A stretch of DNA of 64,000 bases from Gibbula magus (GCA_936450465.1 OW388294.1:67412075-67476074); one strand, 5' to 3'. Shown: positions 13,770-28,600, counted from the first letter of the stretch. The notes: generated by a model from the sequence alone, not told the origin. Translations and numbers: made by a program.

Positions 13770-13895
13770 GTAAACATATTTGTGTTATAGATCTGTGATA
13801 GATTTAAGCGCTGGAACTGCAATACTTTATGATTATATTAGATAAGGAAAGTAATTATATCATTTAATCGATGTTATTGAATGTGTTATATAGAA

Positions 13896-14021
13896 AATAC
13901 TAAACGATGTTCTGTTTAACAACATATTTATGAAACTAGTGAGTGGTTAGGTATTTAACGAGCGAATGCCATCTCACGAGTTTCATAAATATGTTATTAA
14001 ACGGAACCGAGTTTAGTATTT
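13896..14021. repeat. Hairpin element, AATACTAAAC family, copy 1
   Basis: It is bounded by AATACTAAAC and GTTTAGTATT, with inner inverted arms around AACATATTTATGAAACT. Related elements with the same ends are at 20046-20154 and 21296-21440, all within about 8 kb. Two of the three are adjoined by the same TGACGTCA-type repeat. Confidence 0.6.
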
Positions 14022-14240
14022 TATTTATTACTCGCTGATTTAAATGCCACTTAATTCCACGAATTCGTCGATAAACGGGACACATTCCATTGCGACCGCA
14101 GCGCTAATATTGTGACGTCATATTTATGCCATTATGACGTCACGTCAATCGACAGCACGCGATGTTATTACACAATGTGTAATAACATTGCAAAACATTT
14201 ATTTAACTGCGATATCTTCAACGGGCGAGTAATAAAGCAT
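14022..14240 (-). repeat. TGACGTCA-type dispersed repeat, copy in reverse orientation
   Basis: Read on the minus strand it runs ACTCGCCCGTTGAAGATATC, then ACACATTGTGTAATAACA and GATTGACGTGACGTCAT. The same order occurs on plus at 20166-20290. No coding frame. Confidence 0.6.
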
Positions 14241-14863
14241 TGTTGATATCAACAGGTTAGTAAGAAATACAATTAGGATATCTCTATCGAATTGACAGTC
14301 CTTATTTAAGTACTCTAGTACTCACATTCTTGAATTATTAATTTATCTATCAGTTAGTTTTTATTGTACCTTTAAAACTGTTAGAGGCGCGGCCCTAATT
14401 AGGGGAAATACGTTGATTTAGAAAACTTGCTTTTCTTGAGTTGGCCATATTTATGAACTACACAAAAGCCATTTCGATTCTTCTAGCCCGTTGAAAATTA
14501 ATGGCTGCCACTTTGCGTAAGTTCGCTTCATACGGCATAGACAGCAATGGCCATAGAGCGTCAGTCTACAATAGTTTTATTAGGTATTATTTTATCCTCT
14601 TAAAAGCTCCCTGACAGACATAACACTTGACTATCCATGTAAGAGTCCCTGATAGCCTTGTAATGGTAGTTTAGAATCTAAGTTGACATCGTAAAGCGTA
14701 GATGGGCCGTAATGACCGAGCTCTTTGTTGATGTGTTTTGCTTGTATTTACTTCTCATATACATGCAGTGGAGTACCTTAGCGTCAAATGTTGGGCACAT
14801 TAAAACAAATCGGCTTAACTGATCATTAGGGATGTAAGTGTTCATTTTGCCTAGAATCCAAAT

Positions 14864-15131
14864 TTTCTAATCGCGGGAAATCCGGGTTCGAATCCCGACA
14901 GGGGGCGGCAACTTTATCTGTAGAGAAGTGTTCTACAGGCAGTAAAGTTTGGGTGCAATGCTCCACTGAATTTCAGCATAGTATCACCCATGGTTCGCTA
15001 TTTCTAGCTGACTGGTTTCACCGCAATGCGTAATCGTGTTGCGGGATTTCTCCTACAATAATACTAGCAGCTGTGAGGAAAGTGAAATACTCTTAAAAGC
15101 GGTGTTAAACCCCAAATGACATGACCTCACT
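14864..15131 (+). mobile_element. tRNA-derived SINE, copy 1
   Basis: The head holds a pol III B-box (GGTTCGAATCC at about 14885). The body reads AGTTTGGGTGCAATGCTCCA and the 3' end reads AGCGGTGTTAAACCCCAAAT. Body and tail are shared with copies at 42827-43024 and 55893-56137. The A-box side is poorly preserved. Confidence 0.7.
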
Positions 15132-16624
15132 TCACTTTTCATAAGTGACTACATGTGTTTCAGATATGATTGCAATGAATATACCGTACTCGATATTTCA
15201 AATGCATTATTTTTAACCACAAATTGAAGAAGCACACCAAATATTCTGAAAAAAACTTCATTTAAAAAATGATACGTCCACACACTTGAGAGTAGATAAA
15301 CACAGAAAATATTATATTTAAATAAGTCATGATCATAACAGGCATCGTATTAATATAGCTAAATAATCCAATAAGTCCTCACAAAACGCATAAACACACA
15401 CAGTTTTCGTTTTAAGAAAAACACCAAATATACATTAAACAACCAGTTCGATATTCTATACCCTGTATTAGACTGCCAACCAGAATCCCTTGTTTATGTA
15501 AATCAGACTTTGGTAAACCAGTTTCATTGCACGAATTGTTAATTTTAGAGTGAAGGCAGTAGGTCTGTCATACGTCTGTCATACGTCTGTCATAACGCGA
15601 AGGACCACATATATGTACAGTGTCACATATGAATGGAAAACAAATCATAATGCATGGTTGTAAACTATCAACATATACGAACTCATTTTTAAATTAATAA
15701 TAAACAATAAACATATCTCCAGCACAGTTTCAACATCCCACAGTCACCACGTCGTTGTCTTCAAAATGTTGTCAAAGACTGGGACCAGTCTAGATACTCA
15801 CTTTTTGACAACACGTTCATGGCTTATCGATATTACTCAGGTAGATATAATCGAAAGGAAACCAGCAAGCTTGAATAGAGGGTATAGATAAACATTATGA
15901 ATGCTACATGATAGTGCTAGCTACAAATATCCTTCATACTCGTCTACTGTGTAAACATGATTTCTAAAGACAGATATCTTAAAGGGACAGCTGTATTCAG
16001 ATTTGCCCTTTCACTGGTTATGAATCATGTGGGAGGTTCGATGCCAACTTCTTTGTCCTGACCTGACATATATAAAAATACAAAGGTCAGAATGATAAAT
16101 ACCATGTAGATATTGTGTTGAATGCGACTTGAGAGTTGAAAGAATCATTTCAACGAAGGACAGTGACCACGTTCCCCAGGTTCTTTAAACTGTTATGTGT
16201 ATGCTTTTGATAGCGTAATTTATGGGTACCTATAATACGAGAGTCTTATATACCAGGCAGTGACATATATCAAGGCGAGAGTTCGGGTATGACGCTTGTA
16301 TTCCTAACAATCAGGTGTTAGGCTGGTTCACAATCTTGAATAGTCCAAAGATCGGAGAGGTATTTTTTCACGTGGGAGACTTCACGATGGATATGGGGTT
16401 CTAAAACGTTTGTGTTTGGAGTTTGTTTGAAGGATGTGTAACTATCATATTTTAAAATGGATTACTGGATACGAATTGGCATTTAATTGATTGTTAAATA
16501 ATTTTTTTATGTCATGGTAAACTCGTTGGAGTTATGAATGGTATTTTTTTATTCAACGGAGAGTGTTTTCGTCAAACGTGAATATTGAAGTAAATTCTCC
16601 ACGGGGATATTTGCAACTACAAAC

Positions 16625-19600
16625 ATGGTGAAACTACCGATGTTGTCAAAGACCAATAAGAACCTTGTAAATAACCAAAACACAAATTCCAACGATGCTG
16701 TGAGCATTCCAAGGAGGATGAAGCACAAATCTATTATACACTTCGGACCTTCCCGACAAACTGTCATGGAGTATTACTTGGTAGAACCGGAAGTTGTGAA
16801 ACACGATAATGAGGAGGAAACTAGTGTTCCAGTTCCAGTTCCAAAGAAAAATGGTAAGCGGAAAAAAGTTCCCTTTCGACGGAGGTTGTCCTCAATTAAA
16901 CAGGAAGTGATTGAGAACTATCTACGAAGTGCTTCCGTTTCCGTTGACGAACCGGAAGTCAAAGTGGAACGAAGGAACAGTATTGAAGATTTGCAGAAGA
17001 GTTTAGGAAAATCTGGTTTTACTGGTCTCGGCAGCTTGATTGAAGATGACACAGAGGTATGATATTAAGCTCAAAAGATTAAAATAGGGATGCCATAATA
17101 CTTCACAATATGAACTCACAGCTGGGTGGACAAATACACTTTCCTGATAACATCTCTAGTCTAAGGTGACTGCTACGGATGTCTCATTATTTTTGTCAAC
17201 AAAACAATCCACTGAATGAGGGAAGGGTAAATCGCTGTTGTTGGTGTCAGCGACGGGTGATCGTTTGTTCACATATGATTCATCGCGGAGCATAGCATAT
17301 TAAATATCATCTAATAGCCATAAACCATTCATCTTTGCATGTTACATACCATCCATTAGTATCATAGAATAGTATACTTCATCCTTTAACCATATAATAT
17401 TCGTCAATCGCCATAGCAGTCTACACTTCTTCCATTGTCATATACGAGTCCTCACAATCTGATTCAATGAAAATGAGCCACTACCACTAAGGGACATGCT
17501 CAAAACGCACATTAGTACCCTAGTGTAAGGACCATCGTTCCTTTTTCAACTTACAGGTTGTATGCAACCCACCTGCTAATTAAGGCGTTCTTTAAAGTTA
17601 TCTCTCACATTGCCTTCACAACCATACCAGGTACCAACTTGTACTGCTGGGTGAAAAAAGCCAAACTTTGAATAAAGGCCCTTGTCCAAGATAACATCAC
17701 AAGTTTTCACAACCCATGTTTCTGTGTTGTGATATTTTGGAGAGAAAAAAGTAATGTAGAAACAGTTGTATTTCTTAAACGTACGAACTAATATATTTCA
17801 TTTCTTCTTCATGTGAATACAAAGGTATCTAAAACCTTATAAACATGTCTGAAAACTGCAAGAGTAATTGTAGATCGAATTAAAAACTTCTTGAAATTAT
17901 ATGTAATCCCCAAAATCACAGATTCGAAAATGTTGTAAAATGGTCGTGCCCTAAACAATCGGAAATGAACGTCATACGATTTTCTTTGTTTCAGCCCATT
18001 GAAAAGTTCAGAAGATGCGCGGAGAAAGTTATCTGGATGCAAAGATTTGTTGGAACTGGAAGGTGGGTATATAAATATATGCATATGATTGAGAAAGAGC
18101 TTTTACGAACAAATAGCATCACATATTATATCCTTTGCAAGTTTCAAGAATGTTCAAATAAGTAGAAGTTAGAATAGATGAAGAGACATAAGTAGAAGTT
18201 TCAAATATGATTGTGATAATGTATATATAAGTCATATCATCAATATTTTAGGAATGCCTAATAGTATGTATGTATGTATGTATGTATGTATGTATGTACA
18301 TGTATGTATGTATGTATGTATGTATGTATGTATGTTGTGTGTATGTATGTATGTATGTACGTATGTATGTGTGTATGTGTGTATGCGTGTGTGTATGTAT
18401 GTATGTATGTATGTATGTATGTATGTATGTATGTATGTATGTATGTATGTATGTATGTATGTTGTGTGTATGTATGTATGTATGTACGTATGTATGTGTG
18501 TATGTGTGTATGCGTGTGTATGTATGTATGTATGTGTGTATGTATGTATGTATGCGTGTATGTATGTATGTATGGATGTATGGATGTATGTATGTATGTA
18601 TGTATGTATGTGTGTATGCGTGTATGTATGTATGCCTAAATATAATATTGTATATATTAAAAGCAATTAAGACTTTATAATATCATGTATGTGTCATTCA
18701 TATTAATGGATTTTTTAACAAATATTCTTACACTCTCTCTACCAAGCCATCGATCGTTATACAACTGTTTTCTAGTTTTTGTATAAGCCATTTAGTTTTA
18801 ATCTTTTATCTAGGGAATGAATTCACATTGACATTAAAATTATGAATTATTAACAAAAGGTTATGGTGTCACCACATGTTTAATATGGAATTATTCTAAT
18901 AAACTGAGGCACAAAAGAAACTTTAAACCTCAGTTGGTTTTATCATTTATTTGATTTTCAATTACAAATATCTTATTTTTTCCGAAGTCGTACTCTAAAA
19001 CTGAAAAGTTCAAGCGTTTAGTCATCAGCCAAGGAATAATTCTATGTTGTTTTAATTTTTTTTTAATTTCATAAATTCTTCCAAAATTAATTTGGATAAA
19101 ACACAACTGTTCCTCGACATATAAGACATCTGTGAAGTGAAAATCAATAAATGTGCCTTATTCTGCACACATTTACAACATTATAAACATGTTAGGGGTC
19201 ATGTTGGTGTAAAACAAATGGTTTTATACCCCTTGGTCCTTTCAGTGACTCTAACTCTGCATGTTTGAAAAAAAACGAGTATGAGTGTCACCATTGAACA
19301 TTAAATAATATCCCAGTTCTATCATATCAATTTGTTTTGTTATTTTTACTGTATGAGTTAAAAATAGGGTGTAAAGTTTGTTTTATACCTAAGGTTATTT
19401 GATATTAAAATATCCAGTTTATAAACATTTCATGGTGGTCCTTTAATTTTAAATACGCACTTTTAGGAATAATTTGCTTTTCCAGAGATTCTCAAAAGCA
19501 CGACATGAAAGACTGGAAGTTCCTCTCTTGGACTCTGGTGTACGATGACCTCGGTCTCACAAAGAGGTCTTACGCAGATCTGGGACTCTCTTTTGATCCA

Positions 19601-22600
19601 AAAGAGTTCAGATTAAAACGACAGGTAAAACTTATTCTTTAGATATCTATACTGCTGTATTTATATATCCTTAGAAAGGTGTCCATAATGCCACCCGATA
19701 GAACTCACAGCACACGACTAGCAAATACTAACCTGATCTGTAAATAATAATAAGAGGCCATAAGTACGCACAAGATTAAACCGACGTATAAAAACGTTTA
19801 ATACTCGCCCGTGGAAGTTACTGCAGTGTAATATTTATACGACAATATTATACTAGTGTAATGCCGCTGCAAGTATAACGTCACAAACGTGTAAAGTTGT
19901 AACGTCACAATGGTCGAAACGCCGTCACAATGGTCGAAACGCCGTCTCAAAGGTCGAAACGCCGTCACGATTGTACGTGGTTATCCTATAGTTTCAGCAA
20001 ACTGTAGGTAATTTCGATCGATGAATGTAGGCAATTAATGCACAGAATACTAAACTTTCTTTCATATATTACCACTTTTATTAAACTCATGAATGATTCA
20101 GTGTCATATTCAATTTGGCTCGTTTAATACAAAATCATTTACTTGTTTAGTATCCTCAATGTAGTACTCGCTCGTTGAAGATATCACTGTTCGACCATGT
20201 CATTACATGTACGCATTGTGTAATAACACTGCGTGCCGCCGATTGACGTGACGTCATTATCGACGTCACATTGTTAGCGACGCGGTTCCGGTCTACGTAA
20301 TAGTTAGAACCTATGAAGAGAAATCTTCGTGATTAAGAAGGGGCGGAGCGAGCGTAGCGAAGCGAGCGAGCCCCTTCTTAATCACGAAGATTTCTCTTCA
20401 TAGGTTCTAACTGACTTAGAACTCCACCTACTTTTGATTGACAGGTTCAATGATGTCACTGTTTCCGTGATTTCCTACGTAATCGTTTCATATGACGCGA
20501 TGTCGCCAAGCTATGCATGTATGGACGTGTTTTTATGAACTTTCACTTTTCGAAAAACGTATTTGATCGTAACAGTTGTTATGGTCAAACTAGAGATACT
20601 GTGTACTCTTCCGTCTGTCTTTGAGGTGAGCTCATTTTCCTCTGTTCATTGTATTCGGAAATAAGTTCTTTTTAACCATATAGAAACCGTTGTCTAAATC
20701 AAATTGTGGAATGTGCGAGTCATTAAAATTAACCTTGTTGTTTCATAATTTAATGCGGATGGAAGTAAATATCTATTTAGTTATTAGTGCTTTGTGTTTA
20801 GATAACAGAAAAATACCCAGAATATAATTAATTCATAATTTTATAATACAATTACAGTCGGCTTTTTTGGCTTTAGTTCCTTAAAAGACTGAACGTTTTT
20901 GTTTGTAAAACCACTTTAATAAGGCTGAAACAAAGTGTACACTAATTATGCTAACTAACAAATGCATGCTGCATGCAAAATATTTCGAAACTCATTTGCC
21001 AGTATCTTTATTTACCGCCTGTGTTGCGTAGTGTCGAGGTCTTGTTTACTTCGAGTCACGTGGGGCACATGTCAATAAAAAGTTGTAAAACATTGTTGCC
21101 ATTTCTTTTTGACCAATCAGACACAGAGAGGGCGTGTCATGAAGAGCGTTTTAGCGTTGAGTTCTTAATCATTAAGAGTCTATTTTGTCAGGAAAATACG
21201 ACCGTCTGATTGGCTGAGAAAGTAGGTTGAGTTCTAATCGATATACAGCTATATTCTTGCAGTTTAGATTGATTTACATTAGCCATAATAATTAAAATAC
21301 TTAACTCGGTAACGGTTAATACCATTGTTTTATGAAATTAGTGAATGGTATTATGTTTAACTCACTTCCGCTCATTTGATACTAAGCAATTCACTCGTGT
21401 CATTTAATAAATGGTATGAAACGAGACATCGTTTAGTATACTGCATATGTAGATTGTACCTGATGCCGATTTTAAATTATTTTCATATAGAACAAGCCAG
21501 GTAACACTGTCTGAAAGAATTCAGGGTAAAATACATATCAAATTTACATTACCCCAATAAACTCTAAACCTATTGAGGGGGCATTGACGCTATTTTCTGT
21601 GTTCTGCGCTGTTAAGGAAGGGTTATTCAAAGGGGTTACAAACACTGAACGTTTAGCTGTGGTGTACTATTCATTGAATAGAAGAGTGTTTCCCGAGTTT
21701 ACAATGTCACCAAGGGATCTGCCTTTATAATGCGTGGCCGCATTGGATTAACACGAGTTCTAAGCAGGATGACAAAGGTTGCGCTGGCAATGTTGTCAAA
21801 GCATGACTGATCTTATACACAAACATACATGTAGGAAGAAGGGTGTTAGTTCCGTCCATGTTCGTATGAGCACATTAGGAGATGTAATGTTTCAATTCTT
21901 ACAGAACCATATATGACCATGAAGTTTAATGGATTTTATACCTGCTCATTCAATTTCAAACTTCTTACACATCCACATAAGTGGTTATGCCGAATACATG
22001 TCTAACAACCTATTTTGCTATTTCAAAGTTACAATCATATCCATATATACAGAACCACATCAACGCTGAAGCCAAGAAGATTCTATACATTCTAACGAAA
22101 TTTCACAGTGTTCCCAGAACAACACAACCGCTGAAGCCAGAACCACATAAACGCTGAAACCAAGAACATTCAATGATTATAAACCTTTGTAGTCCAGCAT
22201 TTGTGAGCCTCGCATGAATTAGATACAGCTGTACCTGCAATAACATGTGGGAACTTTTGCTTATATTGTATAAGAACAATATTGAATGTACACAACAAAT
22301 TTTCTGTTTATACTTATCTATATCATGTAACAACTGATTGGGAAATTAAAATATATTTTAAAAAAAGAACAGTCTATACTTCATAACGTAATTTCACAAT
22401 GTTCCCAGAACCACATAAGCGCTGAAGCCAAGGAGATTCTACACTTCATAACGTAATCTCACAATGTTCACAGAACCACATAAGCGCTGAAGCCAAGGAG
22501 ATTCTATGTATGGATCCAGCTGACCGAACCGAGGACCAACTTCATCTTGTCCAGTTGTCGCTTGACCAGACGGTGGAAGCCTTTAGTGAGTTCCCCATCA

Positions 22601-25600
22601 AGATGCAGAAGTCGCTGGTAAAGAGCGCCTGGTATGAACAGTAAGTACTCAGAAAGTCATTATCATGGATAGTTTTGATAGATGAGAAACAAGCATGATG
22701 GATGAGACGTGTTAATGATAGCAGACATCTTGCATCTAGTGACTGGACAATGTCTAAAGTCCGAACTACATGAATCATTGTCTTAAAACTCATAATCTAA
22801 GGGCTCCATCTTGGAAACCATGGAGGGGAGGATTATGACTTCATTTCAACGTTTGTTCATCTTGTTTTATAATCACCAAGCATATTAAAAATAACAGGAA
22901 ACATAGCCATGTACTTCTCTTTGTTCATTTTGGAGCTGTGTCCTTGTTGATATGCACTTTTCTTTGTTCACTTGGGACTTGGCACGGGCCTCGATGTTTT
23001 TTTATGTTTGCTCAATATGATGATTGCGTTTATAGACTTGGTGCATGCCAATGTCTCAGTCGTATGATGAGTGTTGTAGAATGTTCACACCAAACAACTT
23101 TTTAGTGAATGAATAGTGGTTTATTTCGTATGGAAGAATCACTGGCCCGTCATACATGTGTACGCCCTATTTCTGAATGTACATTATACAATGTATGTGA
23201 TACAAGATAAGATCTGACAATAGACAAGGCACAGAGAGACGTTGCATCATGTCGCATCATCTTCGAATAGTTCTTCTGGCTTTAGTTGAGGGTATCTTCG
23301 CTTCATTTTGCCTCCGCCGGGTTTGTTTGATCAATTCCCTACGATATGAATTAGGGAACGATCTAGTTCTCTCATTTTGCACTGGTTTACAGCTTGTCAA
23401 AGTTGATATGATTCGTTTGCTCCCAAGTTGCACCACGGGTTGATGCTGCAAATAGGTACCTCAAGTCGCACTGTGAGAGCGGGGCTTAATCGTACATGTA
23501 AATGTTTGTTCACACTGTGGTACTTGTAGTCGGAATCCGTAGAATTTACGCAAATTGGATGTGCATCATATGAAAGGTCGCCACGGCTTGATTGTTGAAC
23601 TAAAGTTGGTTACTACAATCATAAGTACAAATAGTACCGTGAGACCGACATTAACAAGAGTAAATGAATAAAACACTATATACGCCCCTATGTTGCAGGC
23701 AACCATGTACCTTTTATTATACTCAGAATGGATTGTGATGATATTTCACTTTCAACAGATTCGAGGCAGGGAGAGTTATCATTCGACAAGGCCACAATGC
23801 TGAAAACTTTTACATGATATTGTCAGGAACAGGTAATGCTAATCAACATGATATTGTTCTTTCATCAATGAAAATGATACTTTGATGCAGTTCAAATATA
23901 ATTAATGTCCCAAACTATGCTTAATTATCGACCTTCCTTAAAACGTCGTATCCCTGAACAAGATATAAATGGAAATTTTAATCATAAGACTATTCAACAT
24001 TGAAATGTTGATTAACAGTGTTAGTTTCGTTAAGTAATATAACACAAATTTTGAATTTTGAAAAACGTTTATCCTTAAAATTTATTGTGCGTAAAGATTA
24101 GTATATTTATGTCTAAATTTGTACATATTTTATTGTTTTAAATTTCAAAATAGTGTTCGTTATATCTTATTTATATCGTATAATATTTCAACAACCATTA
24201 ACCATACTGTTTGTCCTCAGCTGTTGTCACTATACTGGAGACATCGAAAACCGGAGAGGAGAGAACATTCACTGCTAACATTCTAGAGAAGGGCTTCTGT
24301 TTTGGGGTAAATTTAATTTAAAAACTTAAACTGTTTTCAAAGGTTTTTTAAAATATGTTAGTTCCTACTCCGGAACTAATAAATATCCATTTATACGTTT
24401 GTAATATGCAAGCTTAACAAATTATCAGAGTCTGTAAATAGAGATTGCAGCATGATCTTAGTGTGTGTTTTATTCGTGTTTAAAATATTCAAATCAAAGT
24501 CAAATTCTATATTTCAAAATCGTCACCTAACTGCTGTAGATAAGTTGTAACTTTACTAATATCAGGCAAAGCAAAATTTCCTATGGGTTATGATAATAAA
24601 ATAGTAACTACATAGAGTCTGTTAATCCACAATATGTCAAAAACGCCACTTATAAGTTTATCCACAAAACGTTTTTTCATTTCTTATAGGAACTTGCTCT
24701 TATCCACAAAGCTCAGCGCAGCGCCACTGTAACGTGTCGTGGTGACGTGGAGCTTCTGGCTCTGGACCGTGAAGACTTCCTTGATATATTCATGAAGACA
24801 GAGCGCGGCAAGGAGCCGGATCACATCAGATACCTCAGGGGCATCGAGGTTATAAAGGACTGGCCTGTTGACGAAATACCTCCCAATAATCCAAACATCT
24901 GCATTTTTCTTTACCTCAGGTGAGACTTGCCTTTGAATAGCACTACTTTCAGCAAATAAAGAGTTGGTGTAATGTGTCAGAAACGAAAGTACATTGAAAT
25001 GGTAGTTGTATAACTTCTGTAGTTAAATTTGTTGAAATGGTTTATTGTGCATCTGTTGTGTGACACTGTCAGTGTTTCAGTTGAATGATGAGGCCAGGGT
25101 GTGACTGTGTCAGTGTTTCAGTTGAATGATGAGTCCAGGGTGTAACAGTGCCAAGGTTTCAGTGTTCAGTTGAATGATGAGGCCAGGTTATGACAGTGTT
25201 AGTGTTTCAGTTGAATGATGAGGCCAGGATGTGACAGTGTCAGTGTTTCAGTTGAATGATGAGGCCAGGGTGTAACAGTGCCAAGGTTTCAGTGTTTCAG
25301 TTGAATGATGAGGCCAGGTTATGACAGTGTTAGTGTTTCAGTTGAATGATGAGGCCAGGATGTGACAGTGTCAGTGTTTCAGTTGAATGATGAGGCCAGG
25401 GTGTGACAGTGTCAGTGTTTCAGTTGAATGATGAGTCCAGGGTGTGACAGTGTCAGTGTTTCAGTTGAAAGATGAGGCCAGGGTGTGACAGTGTCAGTGT
25501 TTCAGTTGAATGATGAGTCCAAGGTGTGACAGTGTCAGTGTTTCAGTTGAATGATGAGGCCAGGTTATGACAGTGTCAGTGTTTCAGTTGAATGATGAGT

Positions 25601-28600
25601 CCAGGGTGTGACAGTGTCAGTGTTTCAGTTGAATGGTGAGGCTAGGGTGTGACAGTGTCAGTGTTTCAGTTGAATGATGAGGCCAGGGTGTGACAGTGTC
25701 AGTGTTTCAGTTGAATGATGAGGCCAGGTTATGACAGTGTCAGTGTTTCAGTTGAATGATGAGTCCAGGGTGTGACAGTGTCAATGTTTCAGTTGAATGG
25801 TGAGGCTAGGGTGTGACAGTGTCAGTGTTTCAGTTGAATGATGAGGCCAGGGTGTGACAGTGTCAGTGTTTCAGTTGAATGGTGAGGCCAGGGTGTGACA
25901 GTGTCAGTGTTTCAGTTGAATGATGAGTCCAGGGTGTAACAGTGTCAGTGTTTCAGTTGAATGGTGAGGCTAGGGTGTGACAGTGTCAGTGTTTCAGTTG
26001 AATGATGAGGCCAGGGTGTGACAGTGTCAGTGTTTCAGTTGAATGGTGAGGCTAGGGTGTGACAGTGTCAGTGTTTCAGTTGAATGATGAGGCCAGGGTG
26101 TGACAGTGTCAGTGTTTCAGTTGAATGATGAGGCCAGGGTGTGACAGTGTCAGTGTTTCAGTTGAATGATGAGTCCAAGGTGTGACAGTGTCAGTGTTTC
26201 AGTTGAATGATGAGGCCAGGGTGTGACAGTGTCAGTGTTTCAGTTGAATGGTGAGGCCAGGGTGTGACAGTGTCAGTGTTTCAGTTGAATGATGAGTCCA
26301 GGGTGTAACAGTGCCAAGGTTTCAGTGTTTCAGTTGAATGATGAGGCAAGGATGTGATAGTGTCAGTGTTTCAGTTGAATGATGAGTCCAGGATGTGACA
26401 GTGTCAGTGTTTCAGTTGAATGATGAGTCCAGGGTGTAACAGTGCCAAGGTTTCAGTGTTTCAGTTGAATGATGAGGCCAGGATGTGATAGTGTCAGTGT
26501 TTCAGTTGAATGATGAGGCCAGGGTGTGACAGTGTCAGTGTTTCAATTGAATGATGAGTCCAGGGTGTAACAGTGCCAAGGTTTCAGTGTTTCAGTTGAA
26601 TGATGAGGCCAGGATGTGACAGTGTCAGTGTTTCAATTGACTGAAGAGGCCAGGGGTGTGACTGTGTCAGTGTTTCAGTTGAATGATGAGGCAAGGTTAT
26701 GACAGTGTCAGTGTTTCAGTTGAATGATGAGGCAAGGTTATGACAGTGTCAGTGTTTCAGTTGAATGACGAGTCCAGGGTGTGACGGTGTCAGTGTTCAG
26801 TTGAAAGATGAGGCCAGGGTGTGACAGTGTCAGTGTTTCAGTTGAATGATGAGGCCAGGGTGTGACAGTGTCAGTGTTTCAGCTGAATGATGAGGCCAGG
26901 GTGTGACAGTGTCAGTGTTTCAGCTGAATGATGAGGCCAGGGTGTGATAGTGTCAGTGTTTCAGCTGAATGATGAGGCCAGGGTGTGACAGTGCCAATTT
27001 CAGTTGAATGATGAGTCCAGGGTGTGACAGTGTCAATTTCAGTTGAATGATGAGTCCAGGGTGTGACAGTGTCAGTGTTTCAGTTGAATGATGAGGCCAG
27101 GGTGTGATAGTGTCAAGGTTTCAGTTGAATGATGAGTCCAGGGTGTGACAGTGTCAGTGTTTCAGTTGAATGATGAGGCCAGGGTGTGATAGTGTCAGTG
27201 TTTCAGTTGAATGATGAGTCCAGGGTGTGACAGTGTTAGTGTTTCAGTTGAATGAGGAGGCCAGGGTGTGACAGTGTCAGTGTTTCAGTTGAATGATGAG
27301 GCCAGGGTGTGACAGTGTCAGTGTTTCAGTTGAAAGATGAGGCCAGGGTGTGACAGTGTCAGTGTTTCAGTTGAATGATGAGTCCAGGGTGTGACAGTGT
27401 CAGTGTTTCAGTTGAATGACGAGTCCAGGGTGTGACAGTGTCAGTGTCTCAGTTTAACGATGAGTCCAGGGTGTGACAGTGTCAGTGTTTCAGTTGAATG
27501 ATGAGGCCAGGGTGTGACAGTGTCAGTGTTTCAATTGACTGAAGAGGCCAGGGTGTGACAGTGTCAGTGTTTCAGTTGAATGATGAGGCCAGGGTGTGAC
27601 AGTGTCAGTGTTTCAGTTGAATGATGAGGCAAGGTTGTGATAGTGTCAGTGTTTCAATTGAATGATGAGGCCAGGGTGTGACAGTCTAAGTGTTTCAGTT
27701 GAATGGTGAGGCCAGGATGTGACAGTGTCAGTGTTTCAGTTGAATGATGAGGCCAGGGTGTGATAGTGTCAGTGTTTCAATTGAATAATGAGGCCAGGGT
27801 GTGACAGTGTCAGTGTTTCAGTTGAATGATGAGGCCAGGGTGTGACAGTGTCAGTGTTTCAGTTGAATGATGAGGCCAGGATGTGATAGTGTCAGTGTTT
27901 CAGTTGAATGATGAGGCCAGGGTGTGACAGTGTCAGTGTTTCAGTTGAATGATGAGTCCAGGGTGTAACAGTGCCAAGGTTTCAGTGTTTCAGTTGAATG
28001 ATGAGGCCAGGTTATGACAGTGTCAGTGTTTCAGTTGAATGATGAGTCCAGGGTGTGATAGTGTCAGTGTTTCAGTTGAAAGATGAGGCCAGGGTGTGAC
28101 AGTGTCAGTGTTTCAGTTGAATGATGAGTCCAGGGTGTGACAGTGTCAGTGTTTCAGTTGAATGATGAGGCCAGGGTGTGACAGTGTCAGTGTTTCAGTT
28201 GAATGATGAGGCCAGGGTGTGACAGTGTCAGTGTTTCAGTTGAATGATGAGTCCAGGGTGTGACAGTGTTAGTGTTTCAGTTGAATGATGAGGACAGGGT
28301 GTGACAGTGTCAGTGTTTCAATTGACTGAAGAGGCCACGGTGTGACAGTGTCAGTGTTTCAGTTGAATGATGAGGCCAGGATGTGATAGTGTCAGTGTTT
28401 CAGTTGAATGATGAGGCAAGGTTGTGATAGTGTCAGTGTTTCAGTTGAATGATGAGTCTAGGGTGTGACAGTGTCAATGTTTCAGTTGAATGATGAGGCC
28501 AGGGTGTGATAGTGTCAGTGTTTCAGTTGAATGATGAGTCCAGGGTGTGACAGTGTTAGTGTTTCAGTTGAATGAGGAGGCCAGGGTGTGACAGTGTCAG

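Larger units (their letters stand above)
13770..16624. other. Non-coding stretch upstream of gene A
   Basis: It contains the hairpin element at 13896-14021, a TGACGTCA-type repeat at 14022-14240 and a SINE at 14864-15131. From 15140 to 16600 nothing is recognisable apart from a three-copy 11-bp repeat of GTCTGTCATAC at about 15565-15598. Any gene A promoter must lie in here or further left; I see no convincing core element. Confidence 0.45.

Noticed and set aside
18232..18680. Several 120-144-codon open frames on both strands
   Set aside because: They are translations of the (GTAT)n microsatellite (MYVC and THIH repeats).
23249..23451. Open frames on both strands in a gene A intron
   Set aside because: Neither shows a known motif or exon borders that fit gene A. 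Overlapping open frames on both strands suggest chance in a GC-richer patch.
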